From JBLHGN01 sp047616325 (GTDB lineage: Bacteria; Pseudomonadota; Gammaproteobacteria; Pseudomonadales; Cellvibrionaceae), in contig JBLHGN010000157.1 of assembly GCA_047616325.1 (NCBI GenBank), positions 1 to 8,343 of the forward strand: a DNA stretch of 8,343 nt, given 5' to 3'. The position numbers were made by a program, and so were the translations under genes. The notes beneath the pieces are model-generated. The model searched no databases. It was not told where the DNA came from and saw only the letters and a program-made list of their open reading frames with translations. Of the stretch, positions 5,993-8,343 are shown in pieces. How positions within the stretch are numbered: position 1 is the stretch's first letter; every line of letters begins with the position of its first letter.

Positions 5993-6307
5993 CACGAGAT
6001 ATGTACGAGCCATCTTAAAAAGTTACTTGGTTTTTTTGTGGCCACCATTGTGTTGGGTGCCGAGTAGTAAAATTCTCTACCTCTATGATTAATTGCAATA
6101 GGTTAGGTGCTATTTGGACTAATGTCGCACTGTATATAAATTATTTGTGCTGATTGTTGGTTTTTCGGCTATAAATAAAATTACATTACTTTTTTACAGT
6201 AAATATTTATTGCATAGAGTCTTCGCCAAAGAAATAGCAGATATGGCTGGGAGATGTTGGCGAGTTATTAAAGGGTCAAATTATTGTCAGATTTTCTGGC
6301 TTTTCGC

Positions 6308-6313
6308 GAGGAA
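6308..6313 (+). promoter_or_regulatory. Ribosome binding site of the lipoprotein gene
   Basis: GAGGAA lies six bases before ATG 6320, a near-ideal distance. It supports this start over any later Met, and a signal peptide follows directly. Confidence 0.7.
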
Positions 6314-6319
6314 TTGAAT

Positions 6320-8343
6320 ATGTTATCGGGATTGGTTTACAAGTACATTAGAGTTCGTGGTGCCTTTGTCGGGACGGTGTGTTTTACTTTATTTTTAAGC
6401 GCGTGTGGTGGGTCTAGTGGTGCCGGAACGCCAACCGTTGCGCCAACCCCAACGCCAACTGTCGCGCCAACACCTACACCTACCGTTGCGCCCACCCCCA
6501 CCCCAACGGTTGAGCCCACACCCACGCCTACTTTGTTGACAATTTCGGGAACAGCTGTGGCTAACGCTAATGATGTAGTCGCCGTCGCATCACTTTCTGA
6601 AAAAACTATCTATTGGGTATCCAAGCTTTCGTTGGTTACCAAAGCGTGGGCGGATATTGATACGGGTTCTGAAGAAAATGCGGTGTTAGCCAATGCCTCG
6701 GTAGAAGTATTTAAAGTGTTTGCCGATAAAAACATGGCTAATGATCAGGTTGATATCGGTGCAGTTACCACTAACGACCAAGGTCTTTTTGAAATACCCG
6801 ACCTAGAAAAATTGACACCGGATAATTCCGGCGAATTTTATTATGAATTGCGTATTAGCAAGGGCGACCTTGTTCTGCGCTCTCCTGCGGCACCAGAGGG
6901 CGCTGGCGCCATCGTCAATGTATCCCCCGAAACCGATTTGGCGGCAAAACTGATAAGTGGTGTTGTTGGCGTTCCCTCGCTAGACAACCCGCCTTTACCT
7001 GGGCCAGACTTTATTGAAGCTTTGCGTGAACACGTTATCGCCGATGCCGGTGGCCTTGTAAACGACGGCGCCATTGCGCTGCCCTCGGCATTGGATGGCG
7101 CTTTTGACGAAACGTCCGATGCGGCCGCAAATGGCATTGCCGCTGCCGGAGGCGATACAGAAAAATTATTTAAAGCGGCAAGTTTTGACGCGGAATTTAA
7201 AGCGCTTGAAGCCGATACAGAGAGCAGCGACGATATTGCTACCGCCTACTTAGATCGCGTAGCGAGAGAGAGTTGCGACCAAGGCACGGGAGAATATTTG
7301 CCCGACAGTTTGGCCGCCGTTCTTGGCGAAAAGCTAAACGCTGGCACAACCGTAACAGCGGCTGATGTGGTGGAAAACTTCAATGCAAATTATGCTGGCC
7401 CCGATGTAGACCTCGCCACCGCGGTGGCGGCCTTTAACGCCAAGCTGACATCAGCCGGCGGCAGTAAAGACGCAGTAGCGACGGTATTAAGCCCCCTCGA
7501 CGCAGACGATCAATTAGTATTGAGCGTGATGAGGGATCTAGACCCCGCCAGCTTCAGCGCCTCAACGCCAATGGCGATGGATCAAGCCTTTATGTTTGTG
7601 CAATCTCTTTTTCCTCAGGCCTGCGAGCCCGACGCCCAGTTGGATGTGTTTGGCTTCTACTCCGACCTAATCAATAACCTCGGTTTACGCAATGCGGCCA
7701 TTGCGCGCTCAAATATTTATCACAACAGTGGTTTTGGCTGCAATGAAGGCGATGGAATGGGTCATTTCTTTGCCGATATCCGCGTGTTTAAGGCGGGTAA
7801 AAATGTAAGTTCGGTGGTGATCAGTTCAGACGATTCTGATACTACAGTGCTGGGTGGCGACGGCGAAGAGTCACTCACCATGAATGGCGGCGGCAGCTTT
7901 CTGGAAAACTGGGTGAGTAATACTGAGGGGGTTTGTATTAACCTGGGTAAAGACGTGACCTACACCATGACCGTAACTTTTGACGATGCCAGCACCGTTG
8001 TTGGCACCATCGATCGCAACCATCCGCGTATTCCGGAAGCCATAAGTGAAGTATTTAAGGATGGTGCGTTTGTAGCCGGCTCTAGCGATTCGGCTTCACC
8101 TACGGTTGTGGAAGTCACTCGTCCCCTATATCGCTGGACCTCTCCCGACACCATGCTCACCAATATTATTGCCGATGCCTCCAACACGGCCATATCTACA
8201 GACCTAGAGGCCAGCACAGTCGCGGTAAAATACACCTATGAGTTTTCACACGTAGATACAACTGCGCTAACGGTTTCACCGGCGCCTGAGTGTGCGCAAG
8301 TGTCGTCGGGAAGGCTGTATGCGGTAGATAGTTTTATTCCCAC
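6320..8343 (+). CDS. Exported PT-repeat lipoprotein of unknown function (3' end outside the window)
   Basis: 674 codons are open to the right edge. Residues 1-28 form a lipoprotein signal peptide: basic n-region (K8, R11, R13), hydrophobic stretch 14-26 and lipobox LSAC with lipidated Cys29. Gly follows the Cys, so the Lol system should send it to the outer membrane. Residues 38-71 are a Pro-Thr repeat spacer. Residues about 72-180 look like a carboxypeptidase-regulatory or Ig-like beta sandwich (LTISGTAVAN...VLANASVEVFKV...GAVTTNDQGLFEIPDL). Next comes NVSPETDLAAKLISG, then an Ala/Asp-rich, mostly helical region to about 460, then a Gly/Asp-rich, beta-prone region with many aromatic and Thr residues. 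Five Cys (319, 435, 474, 539, 658) could form disulphides outside the cytoplasm. I do not recognise a catalytic motif or a named family. The architecture fits surface proteins of marine polysaccharide degraders, but function is open. It has no immediate gene neighbour. Confidence 0.9.
   Translation, partial: MLSGLVYKYIRVRGAFVGTVCFTLFLSACGGSSGAGTPTVAPTPTPTVAPTPTPTVAPTPTPTVEPTPTPTLLTISGTAVANANDVVAVASLSEKTIYWVSKLSLVTKAWADIDTGSEENAVLANASVEVFKVFADKNMANDQVDIGAVTTNDQGLFEIPDLEKLTPDNSGEFYYELRISKGDLVLRSPAAPEGAGAIVNVSPETDLAAKLISGVVGVPSLDNPPLPGPDFIEALREHVIADAGGLVNDGAIALPSALDGAFDETSDAAANGIAAAGGDTEKLFKAASFDAEFKALEADTESSDDIATAYLDRVARESCDQGTGEYLPDSLAAVLGEKLNAGTTVTAADVVENFNANYAGPDVDLATAVAAFNAKLTSAGGSKDAVATVLSPLDADDQLVLSVMRDLDPASFSASTPMAMDQAFMFVQSLFPQACEPDAQLDVFGFYSDLINNLGLRNAAIARSNIYHNSGFGCNEGDGMGHFFADIRVFKAGKNVSSVVISSDDSDTTVLGGDGEESLTMNGGGSFLENWVSNTEGVCINLGKDVTYTMTVTFDDASTVVGTIDRNHPRIPEAISEVFKDGAFVAGSSDSASPTVVEVTRPLYRWTSPDTMLTNIIADASNTAISTDLEASTVAVKYTYEFSHVDTTALTVSPAPECAQVSSGRLYAVDSFIP
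6431..6532 (+). repeat. PTVAPTPT repeat encoding a proline-threonine linker
   Basis: An eight-residue unit, PTVAPTPT, is repeated 4.25 times (unit starts 6431, 6455, 6479, 6503, partial at 6527); the last full unit has E for A. The 24-bp units differ mainly at third codon positions, so the peptide is conserved while the DNA has drifted. Such linkers are extended, often glycosylated spacers that hold a domain away from the membrane anchor. Confidence 0.92.

Larger units (their letters stand above)
5717..6319. other. AT-rich intergenic region before the lipoprotein gene
   Basis: No gene is supported in these 603 bp. It contains a terminator-like inverted repeat (5760-5831), an octamer repeat (5971-5992), a perfect 10-bp AT palindrome TAAATATTTA (6200-6209) and two -10-like boxes, TATAAA at 6135-6140 and 6170-6175. 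Their candidate -35 partners (TTGGAC at 6114, TTGTGC at 6145) are weak. The promoter of the lipoprotein gene probably lies in about 6110-6180, giving a leader of roughly 140-180 nt. Confidence 0.5.

Noticed and set aside
5165..6108. Two GTTAGGT (GTTRRRY) sites about 940 bp apart, as in integron cassette borders
   Set aside because: No matching RYYYAAC partner or folded attC arm lies upstream of either site, so these are chance heptamers.
6337..6525. Minus-strand frame reading GVGVGATVGV repeats
   Set aside because: It is the antisense of the PT-repeat linker and signal peptide of the lipoprotein, which has a ribosome binding site and a lipobox.
7960..8235. Minus-strand 91-codon frame inside the lipoprotein gene
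   Set aside because: It is a shadow of the plus-strand frame, which is open from signal peptide to window edge; no ribosome binding site or domain.
1..8343. CRISPR array, tRNA, rRNA or IS element
   Set aside because: No regularly spaced repeats, no tRNA T-loop in context (GGTTGAATCC near 4710 has no matching arms), no rRNA-like sequence and no transposase reading were found.

Overview
The window has three parts. (1) A minus-strand PIF1-like helicase gene runs off the left edge (1..1629, 543 codons seen). (2) Divergent from it on the plus strand is a large SNF2-type ATPase gene with two SWIM zinc fingers (1813..4458), broken by two in-frame stop codons and three frame changes. (3) A gene-poor, AT-richer stretch of about 1.9 kb (4459..6319) carries hairpins, microsatellites and one small calcium-motif ORF. 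It leads into a long exported lipoprotein with a Pro-Thr repeat linker that runs off the right edge (6320..8343, 674 codons seen).

The likely source is a Gram-negative bacterium, probably a gammaproteobacterium. Support comes from the classical LSAC lipobox followed by glycines, the Pro/Thr-rich linker, the EF-hand/thrombospondin-3-like motif, and the pairing of a PIF1-like helicase with a SWIM-SNF2 ATPase. PT-rich linkers and TSP3 motifs are common in marine polysaccharide-degrading Cellvibrionales (Saccharophagus/Teredinibacter type). That placement is an inference, because no rRNA or marker gene is present.

The helicase gene and the SNF2 gene share a 183-bp divergent intergenic region. 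Both products would be nucleic-acid motors. The SNF2 gene is almost certainly inactive as written: all conserved motifs are still recognisable, but in three different frames. Each frame change is a net loss of one base and can be restored by adding one base to a short homopolymer. The three losses together bring the 3' part back into the frame of the original ATG. Both stop codons sit where one C-to-T change in a glutamine codon would explain them. The helicase and lipoprotein ORFs on either side are long and uninterrupted, which argues against general sequence error. One break lies exactly on T TTT TTA, a canonical -1 slippery heptamer.

The right-hand lipoprotein is a surface or periplasm-facing protein of unknown function. 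It has a lipid-anchored Cys29, 4.25 copies of an eight-residue PT repeat, a beta-sandwich-like region, an Ala/Asp-rich helical middle and a Gly/Asp-rich beta C-terminal part. I found no CRISPR array, tRNA, rRNA, complete IS element or convincing new multi-gene system.
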